This document shows, piece after piece, positions 25,270-33,275 of a DNA stretch of 64,000 nt. A model generated the notes under the pieces. It was not told the DNA's origin and made no database searches. It saw only the letters and a program-made list of their open reading frames with translations. Numbering within the stretch: position 1 is the stretch's first letter; every line of letters begins with the position of its first letter. The stretch is from JAOUEA01 sp038249195 (GTDB taxonomy: Bacteria > Actinomycetota > UBA4738 > HRBIN12). The translations under genes and the position numbers were made by a program. The stretch covers positions 1-64,000 of the forward strand of contig JBBRWM010000005.1 of NCBI GenBank assembly GCA_038249195.1, given 5' to 3'.

Positions 25270-25728
25270 ATGTCGAGCGACAACCAGATCACCATCGTGG
25301 GCAACATCACCGACGACCCCGAGCTGCGCTACACGGCCAATGGGGCGGCGGTGGCGAACTTCACGGTCGCGCACAGCACCCGGATCCGCGACGCCGCGGG
25401 CAACTGGTCCGACGGCGACACGTCGTTCTTCCGCGTGAACGTTTGGCGCAACCTGGCCGAGAACGCGGCGGAGTCGCTGACGCGCGGGACGCGGGTCGTG
25501 GTGACCGGCCGTCTCAAGCAGCGTTCTTGGGAGAACCAGGAAGGCGAGAAGCGATCGATGATCGAGATCGAGGCCGACGACGTCGGCCCGAGCCTGAAGT
25601 GGGCTACGGCCAGCGTGCAGAAGACCGCCCGTTCCAACTCGTCCTCCTCGGGCGACTGGGGCGACCGGGTTGCTGCGCCGGTGGGTGGCGCCCCTGCGAA
25701 CGAGGAGACACCACTGGATGGCGGGTAA
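25270..25728 (+). CDS. ssb: single-stranded DNA-binding protein
   Basis: The 152-residue OB-fold protein begins SSDNQITIVGNITDDPELRY and has the conserved aromatic and basic positions FFRVNVWRNLAENAAESLTR near 55 and GTRVVVTGRLKQRSW near 77. The C-terminal tail is Ser/Gly-rich and ends EETPLDGG, so the usual DDxPF protein-interaction tip is altered: the acidic DDIPF is reduced to EETPLDGG. It binds ssDNA in replication and repair. Its end overlaps rpsR by 11 bases. Confidence 0.95.
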   Translation: MSSDNQITIVGNITDDPELRYTANGAAVANFTVAHSTRIRDAAGNWSDGDTSFFRVNVWRNLAENAAESLTRGTRVVVTGRLKQRSWENQEGEKRSMIEIEADDVGPSLKWATASVQKTARSNSSSSGDWGDRVAAPVGGAPANEETPLDGG

Positions 25729-26005
25729 AGGGAAAGGACGCGACGGGGGGGCCCGGCGCCCCAAGCGGGAGAAGGACGACAAGGCCTGGCAGAAGAAGCA
25801 GAAGCGCAAGGTGTGCATCTTCTGCAAGGACCGGATCGAATACGTGGACTACAAGGACATGATGATGCTGCGCAAGTTCGTGTCCGAGCGCGGGAAGATC
25901 CGCGCCCGTCGGGTCACGGGCAACTGCGTGCAGCACCAGCGCGACGTGGCCCTGGCCGTCAAGAGCGCTCGCGAGATGGCGCTGCTCCCCTATTCGGCGC
26001 GATGA
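25718..26005 (+). CDS. rpsR: 30S ribosomal protein S18
   Basis: The 95-residue S18 has a basic N terminus and the family core CIFCKDRIEYVDYKD near 35, then LRKFVSERGKIRARRVTGNC and QHQRDVALAVKSAREMALLP. The CxxC plus the later Cys and His would form the zinc-binding version of S18. ATG 25718 is chosen, with GAGGAG eleven bases upstream, inside the end of ssb. The stop overlaps the rplI start (ATGA). Confidence 0.96.
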   Translation: MAGKGKGRDGGARRPKREKDDKAWQKKQKRKVCIFCKDRIEYVDYKDMMMLRKFVSERGKIRARRVTGNCVQHQRDVALAVKSAREMALLPYSAR

Positions 26006-26454
26006 AGATCATCCTGCAGAAGCCCGTCGAGAAGCTCGGCGTCCCCGGGGACGTGATCGAAGTGGCCGACGGCTACGCGCGCAACTACCTCGTTCCTCGT
26101 GGCATCGCCGTCAAGGCGCACAAGGACGCGAGCGAGCAGGCAGACAGCATGCGTCGCGCCCACGAGCGGCGCGAATACGCGCAGAAGGGCGAGTTCGAGG
26201 CGATTGCCTCCAAGCTCATCGCCGCGGGGCCCCTCACCGTCGCGGCCCGCGCCGGCGAGGAAGGCAAGCTCTTCGGGTCGGTCACCGCCGACCAGATCGC
26301 CGTGGCGATGCTCGCGCAGGCCGAGGTCACCGTCGAGCGCAAGGACGTGCACCTTGACGAACCCATCCGTTCGGTGGGCACGCACGAGGTGAAGGTCCAC
26401 CTGTTCACCGACGTCGACCCGGTGGTCACCGTGGAGGTCGTCCCGGAGGGTTGA
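26002..26454 (+). CDS. rplI: 50S ribosomal protein L9
   Basis: The 150-residue protein has the L9 N-domain signature (MKIILQKPVEKLGVPGDVIE, then VADGYARNYLVPRGIAV), the long connecting helix rich in charged residues (about 40-75) and a C-terminal rRNA-binding domain. ATG 26002 overlaps the rpsR stop. The frame extends upstream through rpsR but only from 26002 does it match L9. It ends the ribosomal protein cluster. Confidence 0.97.
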   Translation: MKIILQKPVEKLGVPGDVIEVADGYARNYLVPRGIAVKAHKDASEQADSMRRAHERREYAQKGEFEAIASKLIAAGPLTVAARAGEEGKLFGSVTADQIAVAMLAQAEVTVERKDVHLDEPIRSVGTHEVKVHLFTDVDPVVTVEVVPEG

Positions 26455-26470
26455 GGGCCATGCTCCGGTC

Positions 26471-26764
26471 GTGATGGAGCACCCGGGCCTGTCGTGGCTG
26501 GGCGGGTCGTCGTCCGGACGCCGGTGGTTGGAGCGCCTGCCGGGCCTCGTCGCTGCCTGCGCAGAGACGTGGGGCCTCGAGGTGGGCGACCCCTACCCCC
26601 TCGACCGCCTCACATCCCAGCTCGACATCGACGGCGATCGCGCCAGACGCTGGGGGCCGACGTAGACGCTCGCGTGGGCCTTCGACGACAGCGCGGACGG
26701 CCCCGGGGACGACGTCGATCTGGCCCAGGTCGAGATCGCGCGGTGGTTCGCCCAGGCCGGCTGA
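26471..26764 (+). pseudogene. decayed aminoglycoside/streptomycin-kinase-like gene
   Basis: The first 64 codons read like an APH-type kinase N terminus (GRRWLERLPGLVAACAETWG, then LEVGDPYP). They jump directly to what looks like the family C-terminal end (LDIDGDRARRWGPT). An in-frame TAG at 26663-26665 follows, and the same frame continues for 32 codons as TLAWAFDDSADGPGDDVDLA, then QVEIARWFAQAG, before TGA. The middle (ATP site, catalytic loop) is missing, so the gene has both an internal deletion and a nonsense codon. Confidence 0.6.
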
Positions 26765-26778
26765 GCGCCGGCCGGGTC

Positions 26779-26784
26779 TACACT
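26779..26784 (+). promoter_or_regulatory. -10 box TACACT, 8 nt before ATG 26793
   Basis: TACACT sits just after the end of the decayed kinase frame and 8 bases before the GNAT start. Confidence 0.55.
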
Positions 26785-26792
26785 CGCGCCCC

Positions 26793-27581
26793 ATGGCCGC
26801 GTCCCAGGAGGAACGGATCCGCTTCGCCTTGGACCCCCTGGGATACGTCGCGCCGGAGCCCGACGAGGAACGGATCGACGATGCGCGGTTCATGCTCGCC
26901 TTCTCGCCGGGAGGACACGACTGGTCGACGCTGGTGGGCCGGCCGCGGTTGGCCGAGGACGGCGTCGCGGCGGCGCTGGCCGATGTCCGCTTACGGATGC
27001 GTGAGCGGGGCCGATCGGCCGCGGTCTGGGTCGTGAGCGACGCGGCGACCCCGCCCGACCTGGTCGCGCGACTCCGGGGCCACGGCCTCGAGGACACGGG
27101 GACGTCCGACGCGCTGCTCCTAGAGCGCCCGCCCCTGCGCGAGTCTGCCGCGGCCCTCGAGGTCCGGCGCGTGGCCTCGCTCGAGGACCTGCGCGCCTCC
27201 ATCGAGGTCTCGGTGGCCGCCTTCGGCTGGTCGCTCGAGGACGCCGAGGACGAACGCTCCCGCGCGGAGGCCACCTTCCTCGCGGAAGGGGCGGGATCGC
27301 ACACGACCCGATTCCTGGCGGCGGACGGGGGCCGCCCGGTCGCCACGGGCCACGCCTGGTTCTCGCGACACGGAGCGTACGTGGGAGGCCTGGCCACCCT
27401 TGCGACGGAGCGTGGCCGCGGGGCCATGACGTCCATCCTGGGTGCGGCATGGGAAGAGGCGTTGGCGCGGGGCACGCCCGCGCTCGTCGCGCACGGCGGC
27501 GAGCTGTCGAGCCCGATCCTGCGCGACCTGGGGTGCCGCAAGGTGGGGTTGGTGAGGTACCTGGTGGACCGCATCGGCTGA
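26793..27581 (+). CDS. GNAT-family N-acetyltransferase
   Basis: The 262-residue protein has a helical, less conserved N-terminal half and a C-terminal GNAT domain with the acetyl-CoA-binding segment VGGLATLATERGRGAMTSIL near 193, then a strand ending GGELSSPILRDLGCRKVG. The acceptor substrate cannot be predicted. It begins its own transcription unit after the decayed kinase gene and precedes the dnaB regulatory region. Confidence 0.8.
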   Translation: MAASQEERIRFALDPLGYVAPEPDEERIDDARFMLAFSPGGHDWSTLVGRPRLAEDGVAAALADVRLRMRERGRSAAVWVVSDAATPPDLVARLRGHGLEDTGTSDALLLERPPLRESAAALEVRRVASLEDLRASIEVSVAAFGWSLEDAEDERSRAEATFLAEGAGSHTTRFLAADGGRPVATGHAWFSRHGAYVGGLATLATERGRGAMTSILGAAWEEALARGTPALVAHGGELSSPILRDLGCRKVGLVRYLVDRIG

Positions 27582-27801
27582 TCAGCAAAGACCCATGAGT
27601 CGCACCCGAATGTCACCGTTGTGATTCACAATGTTCCACATGGTTATCCACATGTGGAAAGTGCAGGTCACGGACGGAGTGACAAGGAATCTTCGGGCGC
27701 GACCTGCGGCGGAACAATCCACCGAGCTTTTCAACTGCCACCTCTCGATCGCCGGGCATAGGGTCCCTGCGTCTGTCGGTTCGGCGGGGAGGGGGTGAGC
27801 G
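27582..27801. promoter_or_regulatory. dnaB upstream region with DnaA-box-like cluster
   Basis: This 220-base gap is AT-rich for the window. It holds the perfect palindrome TTGTGATTCACAA (27619-27631), TGTTCCACA (27632-27640), the consensus DnaA box TTATCCACA (27644-27652), and CTTTCCACA on the minus strand (27653-27661). TTCCACATG/CATGTGGAA (27634-27659) also forms an inverted repeat around the consensus box. DnaA-dependent control of dnaB is the simplest reading. A GGGGAGGGGG ribosome site precedes the TTG start. Confidence 0.6.
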
Positions 27802-29175
27802 TTGGCGCGCGTCGTTGAAGAGGTTCGGCGTCTCCCGCGCGGCGACGGCCGGGTCCCCCCGCAGAACGTCGAGGCCGAGGAATCCGTGTTGGGGGCCATG
27901 ATGTTGTCCTCCGAGGCCATCGCGGACGTCGTGGAGCTGCTGCAGCCCGAAGACTTCTACCGCGGCGCCAACGCCCGCATCTACGAGACGCTCCGAGGCA
28001 TCTACGCCAAGGGAGAGCCGGTCGATCTCATCACGGCCGTGGAGATGCTCAAGCGCCAGGGCAGCCTCGACGAGATCGGTGGGCCCCTGTACCTCCGAGA
28101 TCTCGTCGAGCAGGTGCCCACGCCAGCGTCGGCCGCTCACTACGCCCGGATCGTGGGCCAGACCGCGCTGCTGCGGCGGCTGATCAGCGCGGCGGCGGAC
28201 ATCATGGAGATGGCCTACACGGCGCCCGAGGATCCTGAGGGCGTGGCCGACGACGCCGAACAGCGCATCTACGACGTCGCCCGCCGTGAGGACAAGGACG
28301 AGGTCGCCATCCTTCGCGACCTCGTCGACGAAGCGATGCTGGATCTCGAATCGATCCAGAACCGCGACTCGGCGTACACAGGCCTGCCCACGGGATTCCG
28401 CGATCTGGACGACCTGATGTCCGGTCTGCAGCCCGGCAACCTCATCATCATCGCCGCGCGCCCAGGCGTGGGGAAATCCTCCCTCGCCATGAACATGGCG
28501 CGCAACATCGCCGTCGATGGCAAGTCCGTGGCCGTGTTCTCGCTGGAGATGTCGCGTTCTGAGATCGGCATGCGCGTGCTCTGCGCCGAGGCGCGCGTGC
28601 CCTGGGATCGCATCCGCAACAAGCGGGTCGGCCCCGACGACTGGTCCCGAGTGGTGCACGCGGCCGAGACCCTGCACGACGCGCCGCTCAACATCGTGGA
28701 CTCGGGCAACGTGAACATCGTGGATATCAGGGCGAAGGCCCGACGCATGCGAACGAGCCGCACGGGTCTCGACGTCATCATCGTGGACTACCTGCAGCTC
28801 ATGACCTCCCCGAACAGCAAGCGCCCGGACAACCGCCAGCAGGAGGTCGCCGAGATCAGCCGGTCGCTCAAACTCCTCGCAAAGGAGCTGTCGATCCCCG
28901 TGGTGGCGCTGAGCCAGCTCAACCGCAACCCTGAATCGCGCGCGGACAAGCGCCCGCAGCTCTCGGATCTGCGCGAGTCCGGCGCCATCGAGCAGGACAG
29001 CGACGTCGTCATGTTCATCCACCGCGACGACAACGACCCCGAGCACAAGCGCGAGTCTGAGCTCATCATCGCCAAGCATCGCAATGGGCCCACCGGGAAC
29101 ATCAAGCTCCACTTCGAGCCCTCGCTCACCCAGTTCCGCAACGCCGCGCGGGGCGACGCGCCCCCGGCGGCGTGA
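27802..29175 (+). CDS. dnaB: replicative DNA helicase DnaB
   Basis: The 457-residue RecA-fold helicase has an N-terminal primase-interaction domain (PPQNVEAEESVLGAMMLS near 20), Walker A (ARPGVGKSSLAMNMA near 222), Walker B IVDYLQLM near 330, LSQLNRNPESRADKRPQLSD near 370 and ESGAIEQDSDVVMFIHRDD. No intein is present, unlike in several actinobacterial dnaB genes. It starts at TTG 27802 and is coupled by a GTGA overlap to nth. Confidence 0.97.
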   Translation: MARVVEEVRRLPRGDGRVPPQNVEAEESVLGAMMLSSEAIADVVELLQPEDFYRGANARIYETLRGIYAKGEPVDLITAVEMLKRQGSLDEIGGPLYLRDLVEQVPTPASAAHYARIVGQTALLRRLISAAADIMEMAYTAPEDPEGVADDAEQRIYDVARREDKDEVAILRDLVDEAMLDLESIQNRDSAYTGLPTGFRDLDDLMSGLQPGNLIIIAARPGVGKSSLAMNMARNIAVDGKSVAVFSLEMSRSEIGMRVLCAEARVPWDRIRNKRVGPDDWSRVVHAAETLHDAPLNIVDSGNVNIVDIRAKARRMRTSRTGLDVIIVDYLQLMTSPNSKRPDNRQQEVAEISRSLKLLAKELSIPVVALSQLNRNPESRADKRPQLSDLRESGAIEQDSDVVMFIHRDDNDPEHKRESELIIAKHRNGPTGNIKLHFEPSLTQFRNAARGDAPPAA

Positions 29176-29867
29176 GCGCGCCTGCCGTCGAGCCCACCGC
29201 CGCCCAGCGTCGCCGGGTCCGGACCATCCTCAACCGCCTCCGCAAGCGGTTCGGCGTTCTCTCGCCCCCTCGCGCCGTCGATCCGCTCGACGAGCTGATC
29301 CTCACCGTCTTGTCCCAGCACACGAGCGACCTGAACGCCGGGCGGGCCTTTGCCGATCTCAAGCGGGCCTTCCCCCGGGGCTGGGCACAGATCGAGGCCT
29401 CCGACACCGTGTCCGTGGCGGATGCGATCCGCAGTGGCGGCCTCGCGAACTCGAAGGCTCCCCGGATCCAGGCCATCCTCCACGAGGTGCACGATCGCGA
29501 GGGCGCGTATGACCTGGCGTCGCTCCGCGACCGCTCCGACGAGGACGCGCGCACCTACCTCATGACGCTTCCCGGCATCGGGCCCAAGACCGCGGCCGTG
29601 GTGCTGTCGTTCGCGCTCGGCCGCGACACCCTTCCGGTGGACACCCACGTGCACCGCGTCTCCAAACGGCTCGGGCTGATCTCCCCGGGCGCCTCGGCGG
29701 AGCGGGCAGATCGCCTCCTGCACGAGCTCGTGCCCGACGGGCTGCGCACCCCGGTGCACGTCGCGTTCATCCGCCTCGGGCGGGAGATCTGCAAGGCCCC
29801 CACGCCGCGGTGCCGGGAGTGCCCGCTCAACGACATCTGCCCCACCGCGCAGCGCTACCTCGGGTGA
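29172..29867 (+). CDS. nth: endonuclease III
   Basis: The 231-residue DNA glycosylase/AP lyase has the helix-hairpin-helix LPGIGPKTAAVVLSFALG near 133 (catalytic Lys in GPKTA), catalytic Asp in VDTHVHRVSKRLGL near 157, and a [4Fe-4S] loop with Cys spaced C-x6-C-x2-C-x5-C near the C terminus. It removes oxidised pyrimidines. Its start overlaps the dnaB stop, placing a repair enzyme with the replicative helicase. Confidence 0.95.
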   Translation: MSAPAVEPTAAQRRRVRTILNRLRKRFGVLSPPRAVDPLDELILTVLSQHTSDLNAGRAFADLKRAFPRGWAQIEASDTVSVADAIRSGGLANSKAPRIQAILHEVHDREGAYDLASLRDRSDEDARTYLMTLPGIGPKTAAVVLSFALGRDTLPVDTHVHRVSKRLGLISPGASAERADRLLHELVPDGLRTPVHVAFIRLGREICKAPTPRCRECPLNDICPTAQRYLG

Positions 29868-29875
29868 TCGCACGC

Positions 29876-29881
29876 TAGTCT
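29876..29881 (+). promoter_or_regulatory. -10 box TAGTCT, 6 nt before ATG 29888
   Basis: TAGTCT lies between nth and the amidase, 6 bases before the start codon; no ribosome site is seen. Confidence 0.5.
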
Positions 29882-29887
29882 CCTGAG

Positions 29888-31357
29888 ATGGCGGCGGCGG
29901 CCGACTTCGGCTGGGAAGAGGCGACCTTCGCCGACCTCTCGGCGGCCCTCGACGAGGGCGCGCTCACGGCGCGGACGCTCACGGAGGCCTACCTCGCCCG
30001 GATCGATGCCCTCGATCGCGTCGGGCCCGAGCTCCGTTCGGTCATCGAGGTCAACCCCGACGCCCTGGAGATCGCCGACGGCCTCGATGACGAACGGCGT
30101 GGCGGCCGCATCCGGGGGCCGCTGCACGGGATCCCGATCGTGGTCAAGGACAACGTGGATTCGGCGGACGGCATGCGCACGACGGCCGGGTCGCTCGCCC
30201 TCATGCAGAGCCGCCCTCGCCGCGACGCGCCGGTCCTCGCGCGGCTGCGCGACGCCGGCGCCGTCCCGCTCGGCAAGGCCAACATGTCCGAGTGGGCCAA
30301 CTTCAGATCGACCGGCGCGTCGAGCGGCTGGAGCGCACGTGGGGGCCAATGCCGCAACCCCTATGCGCTGGACCGCAGCCCGTGCGGATCGTCGTCGGGC
30401 TCGGGGGTCGCCGTGGCCACGAACCTCTGCGCCGCCGCCATCGGCACGGAGACCGACGGCTCGATCGTGTGTCCCTCGTCGCTCTGCGGCGTCGTGGGCA
30501 TCAAGCCCACCGTTGGTCTCGTCGATGCGGGCGGCATCGTGCCTATCTCGCGCACCCAGGACACGGCCGGCCCGATGGCGCGAACGGTCGCCGACGCCGC
30601 GATCGTGTTGGCGGCCATCGCCTCGCGGCCGCTCGAGGCGCGCGGCCGCGTCGACGCCCTGAGCGGCGCGCGCATCGGGGTGGCGAGGAATCTCGCCGGC
30701 TTCCACGAGGGGGTCGATAGGGTCTTCGACGAGGCGCTCGCGGCGATGCGCGCCGCCGGCGCCGCGTTGATCGACCCGGTCGAGGTCCCGCACGCGACTG
30801 AGCTGGAGGAGCCCGAGTGGGAGGTCCTCCTCTACGAGTTCAAGGCGGGCGTCGAGGCCTACCTCGGGACGCTCGACGGGGAGGCCCCCCGCGCGCTCGC
30901 GGACCTCATCGCGTTCAACGAGGCTCACCGCGACGAGGAGCTCCCGCACTTCGGCCAGGACCTGTTCGAGAAGGCCGAAGCCAAAGGACCGCTCACCGAC
31001 GCCGCCTACGGGGCCGCCCTCGAGACGTGCCGCCGGCTCTCGCGCGAGGAGGGGCTCGACGCCGCGTTCGCCGACTCGGGCGTGGACGCGATCGTCGCGC
31101 CGACCGGGGGCCCGGCCTGGCTGATCGACCACGTGAACGGCGATCACTACGTGGGCGGCAACTCCTCGCCGGCCGCGGTCTCGGGCTACCCGAGCATCAC
31201 CCTGCCGATGGGGTTCGTCGCGGCGCTCCCGGTCGGCGTCTCGTTCCTCGGCCGCGCGTGGAGCGAAGGACCGCTCCTCGACCTCGCCTCGGGGTTCGAA
31301 CTCGCGACGCGGGCCCGCCGTCCCCCGCGCCTCCTCCCCTCGATCGACGGGGCCTGA
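29888..31357 (+). CDS. amidase (amidase-signature family)
   Basis: The 489-residue hydrolase has the Ser-cisSer-Lys triad region: Lys near 87 in VVKDNVDS, then CGSSSGSGVAVA near 167 and IGTETDGSIVCPSS near 185, where the cis-Ser and nucleophilic Ser lie. The substrate-defining regions differ from GatA, and the sequence looks like the stand-alone peptide/aryl amidase group. No signal peptide is seen, so it is cytoplasmic. It is a single gene with its own -10 box. Confidence 0.85.
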   Translation: MAAAADFGWEEATFADLSAALDEGALTARTLTEAYLARIDALDRVGPELRSVIEVNPDALEIADGLDDERRGGRIRGPLHGIPIVVKDNVDSADGMRTTAGSLALMQSRPRRDAPVLARLRDAGAVPLGKANMSEWANFRSTGASSGWSARGGQCRNPYALDRSPCGSSSGSGVAVATNLCAAAIGTETDGSIVCPSSLCGVVGIKPTVGLVDAGGIVPISRTQDTAGPMARTVADAAIVLAAIASRPLEARGRVDALSGARIGVARNLAGFHEGVDRVFDEALAAMRAAGAALIDPVEVPHATELEEPEWEVLLYEFKAGVEAYLGTLDGEAPRALADLIAFNEAHRDEELPHFGQDLFEKAEAKGPLTDAAYGAALETCRRLSREEGLDAAFADSGVDAIVAPTGGPAWLIDHVNGDHYVGGNSSPAAVSGYPSITLPMGFVAALPVGVSFLGRAWSEGPLLDLASGFELATRARRPPRLLPSIDGA

Positions 31358-31464
31358 ACGCGTACCGAGGACCGTCGAGCAACGCCCGCAGCACGCCCCG
31401 GCCTCCTCACCATGGCTACGCTCCGGGGCGAGGCACGTGTTTGCGGTGCAGCGCAGGGGTTCAG

Positions 31465-31535
31465 AGCGGGTGAGGGGAATCGAACCCCCGTCTCGAGCTT
31501 GGGAAGCTCACGTTCTGCCATTGAACCACACCCGC
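31465..31535 (-). tRNA. tRNA-Gly, anticodon CCC
   Basis: Read on the minus strand, GCGGGTG pairs perfectly with CACCCGC to form the acceptor stem. D-loop AATGGCA, anticodon arm TGAGC-TTCCCAA-GCTCG and T-arm with GGTTCGATTCC are all present. Anticodon bases are at 31501-31503. The 3' CCA is not encoded. The sequence closely follows the bacterial glyU/tRNA-Gly(CCC) pattern. It lies in a 258-base gap whose remainder shows nothing else. Confidence 0.95.
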
Positions 31536-31600
31536 GGATCCGGCCGGCAACGCCCGCCGGACCAGAGTGTAGCGAGCGCGTTCGGCCGAGGTCGACCTGC

Positions 31601-31606
31601 TAGCGT
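31601..31606 (+). promoter_or_regulatory. -10 box TAGCGT, 9 nt before ATG 31616
   Basis: TAGCGT precedes the trpD start by 9 bases with no Shine-Dalgarno. Confidence 0.5.
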
Positions 31607-31615
31607 TCCCGCACC

Positions 31616-32641
31616 ATGGAGCCCGACCCCGATGTGTGGCCGAAGCTGCTCCTGCGGTTGTCGGCGCGCGAGTCCCTGAGCGCCGAGGAGGCGGCGGAGG
31701 CCATGCGCACCGTGATGGCGGGCGACGCCTCGCCCGGCCAGATCGGGGGGCTCCTGATGGCCCTGCGGACCAAGGGCGAGACCGTCGACGAGGTGGAGGG
31801 CCTCGCGCGCACCATGCTGGCGTTCGCGAACCCCGTCGAGCCAGCTGTTCCGGTCATCGACATCGTGGGCACCGGCGGGGATCGCAGCGGCACGTTCAAC
31901 ATCTCGACGGTCGCGGCCATCGTCACCGCCGGGGCAGGGGTGCCCGTGGCCAAGCACGGCAACCGCGCCGCCTCGAGCCACTGTGGGTCCGCCGATGTGC
32001 TCGAGGCCCTCGGCGTGCGGATCGACCTCGACGCGGCGGGCGTCGAGCGGTGCATCGTCGAGGCCGGGATCGGGTTCCTTTTCGCTCCGCTTTACCACCC
32101 CGCCATGGGCCACGCGGGGCCGGTGCGGCGCGAGCTTCGGATCCCGACCGTCTTCAACTTCCTCGGCCCGCTCACCAATCCGGCGCACCCCTTCGCCCAG
32201 GCGGTCGGGTGCTCGGATGCGCGCATGCTTCCGTTGATGGCCCAGGTGCTCGCCCGGCGCGGGACGCGCGCCTCCCTCTTCCGCGGCGACGACGGCCTCG
32301 ACGAGCTGAGTACGACCGCGCCCTCGGTGGTCTACGACGTGCGCGACGCCGAGGTGCGGGAGTCCCGCCTGGACCCGGCCACGCTGGGCCTGGCTCCCGC
32401 GAGCGTCGAGGACCTCCGTGGCGGCGATCCGGCGGCGTCGGCCGACCTCGCTCGAGGCGTGCTGAGCGGCGATCCGGGCCCGCGTCGCGACGTCGTGCTC
32501 TTGAACGCCGGGGCCGCCCTGGAGGTCGCCGGCCGCGCGTCGTCGCTTGCCGAGGGCCTCGTGATCGCGGCCGAGGCCATCGATTCCGGTGCCGCCGAGG
32601 CCACGCTTGAGCGCTGGGTCGGGGTGAGTCAGAACGGGTAG
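31616..32641 (+). CDS. trpD: anthranilate phosphoribosyltransferase
   Basis: The 341-residue protein has the TrpD/thymidine-phosphorylase fold. DIVGTGGDRSGTFNISTVAA near 82 binds PRPP, followed by VAKHGNRAASSHCGSADVLE near 106 and TVFNFLGPLTNPA near 178. In most TrpD proteins the second motif reads KHGNRSVSSKSGSADVLE, so the S-K-S positions differ here (A-A and H-C). It catalyses the second step of tryptophan synthesis. No other trp gene is nearby, and its TAG stop is part of the dcd -10 box. Confidence 0.88.
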   Translation: MEPDPDVWPKLLLRLSARESLSAEEAAEAMRTVMAGDASPGQIGGLLMALRTKGETVDEVEGLARTMLAFANPVEPAVPVIDIVGTGGDRSGTFNISTVAAIVTAGAGVPVAKHGNRAASSHCGSADVLEALGVRIDLDAAGVERCIVEAGIGFLFAPLYHPAMGHAGPVRRELRIPTVFNFLGPLTNPAHPFAQAVGCSDARMLPLMAQVLARRGTRASLFRGDDGLDELSTTAPSVVYDVRDAEVRESRLDPATLGLAPASVEDLRGGDPAASADLARGVLSGDPGPRRDVVLLNAGAALEVAGRASSLAEGLVIAAEAIDSGAAEATLERWVGVSQNG

Positions 32642-32644
32642 CAT
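32639..32644 (+). promoter_or_regulatory. -10 box TAGCAT overlapping the trpD stop
   Basis: TAGCAT starts at the trpD TAG and lies 9 bases before the dcd ATG 32654, so dcd can be transcribed independently as a leaderless mRNA. Confidence 0.5.
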
Positions 32645-32653
32645 CGGCGCGCC

Positions 32654-33217
32654 ATGATCCTGTCCGATCGCTCCATCCGCGAGGCGGTCGATGCGGGGCG
32701 CATCCTGATCGATCCGTTCGACCCGGCCTGCATCCAGCCCTCGTCGGTGGACCTCCACGTCGATTCCCAGTTCCGGGTCTTCGCGAACTCTCGCTACCCC
32801 TACATCGACGTGAAGGAGGAGATGCCCGACCTCACCGAGCTCGTCGAGGTGAAGCCGGACGAGCCCTTCATCCTGCACCCGGGAGAGTTCGTGCTGGGCT
32901 CGACGCTGGAACGCGTCGGCATCCCGAACGACCTCGTGGCGCGCCTGGAAGGGAAGTCGTCGCTCGGTCGCCTGGGTCTGTTGATCCACTCCACGGCCGG
33001 TTACGTGGACCCCGGCTGGGACGGCTACCTGACGCTGGAGCTCTCGAACGTCGCGAACCTGCCGATCACGCTCTACCCGGGGATGAAGATCGGCCAGATC
33101 AGCTTCTTCATGCTCACCACCGAGGCCGATGTGCCCTATGGGTCGGCCGGCAACAAGTACCAAGGCCAGCGCGGACCGACGGCCAGCCGCTTCTTCAAGG
33201 ACTTTCCGGGAAGCTAG
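32654..33217 (+). CDS. dcd: dCTP deaminase
   Basis: The 187-residue trimeric deaminase belongs to the dUTPase fold. MILSDRSIREAVDAGRI opens the protein, then IQPSSVDLHVDSQFRVF near 30, ARLEGKSSLGRLGLLIHSTA near 96 and YVDPGWDGYLTLELSN. It makes dUTP (or dUMP in bifunctional forms) for thymidylate synthesis. Actinobacterial members are often bifunctional, which cannot be decided here. A GC hairpin follows its stop. Confidence 0.93.
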   Translation: MILSDRSIREAVDAGRILIDPFDPACIQPSSVDLHVDSQFRVFANSRYPYIDVKEEMPDLTELVEVKPDEPFILHPGEFVLGSTLERVGIPNDLVARLEGKSSLGRLGLLIHSTAGYVDPGWDGYLTLELSNVANLPITLYPGMKIGQISFFMLTTEADVPYGSAGNKYQGQRGPTASRFFKDFPGS

Positions 33218-33231
33218 GCTCGTTTGGGAAG

Positions 33232-33268
33232 GACCGGCGACCGGGTCCGACGCCCCCGGTCACCGGCC
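33232..33268. terminator. bidirectional hairpin between dcd and a response regulator gene
   Basis: GACCGGCGACCGGG pairs with CCCGGTCACCGGCC (12 of 14 positions) over a 9-base loop between two convergent genes. A short T-containing stretch follows on the plus side. Confidence 0.5.
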
Positions 33269-33275
33269 CTTGGTC

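Noticed and set aside
27582..27801. Chromosomal replication origin upstream of dnaB
   Set aside because: There are only about three DnaA-like boxes and no dnaA, dnaN or AT-rich unwinding run nearby; gene regulation is more likely. GC-skew of the whole genome would decide.
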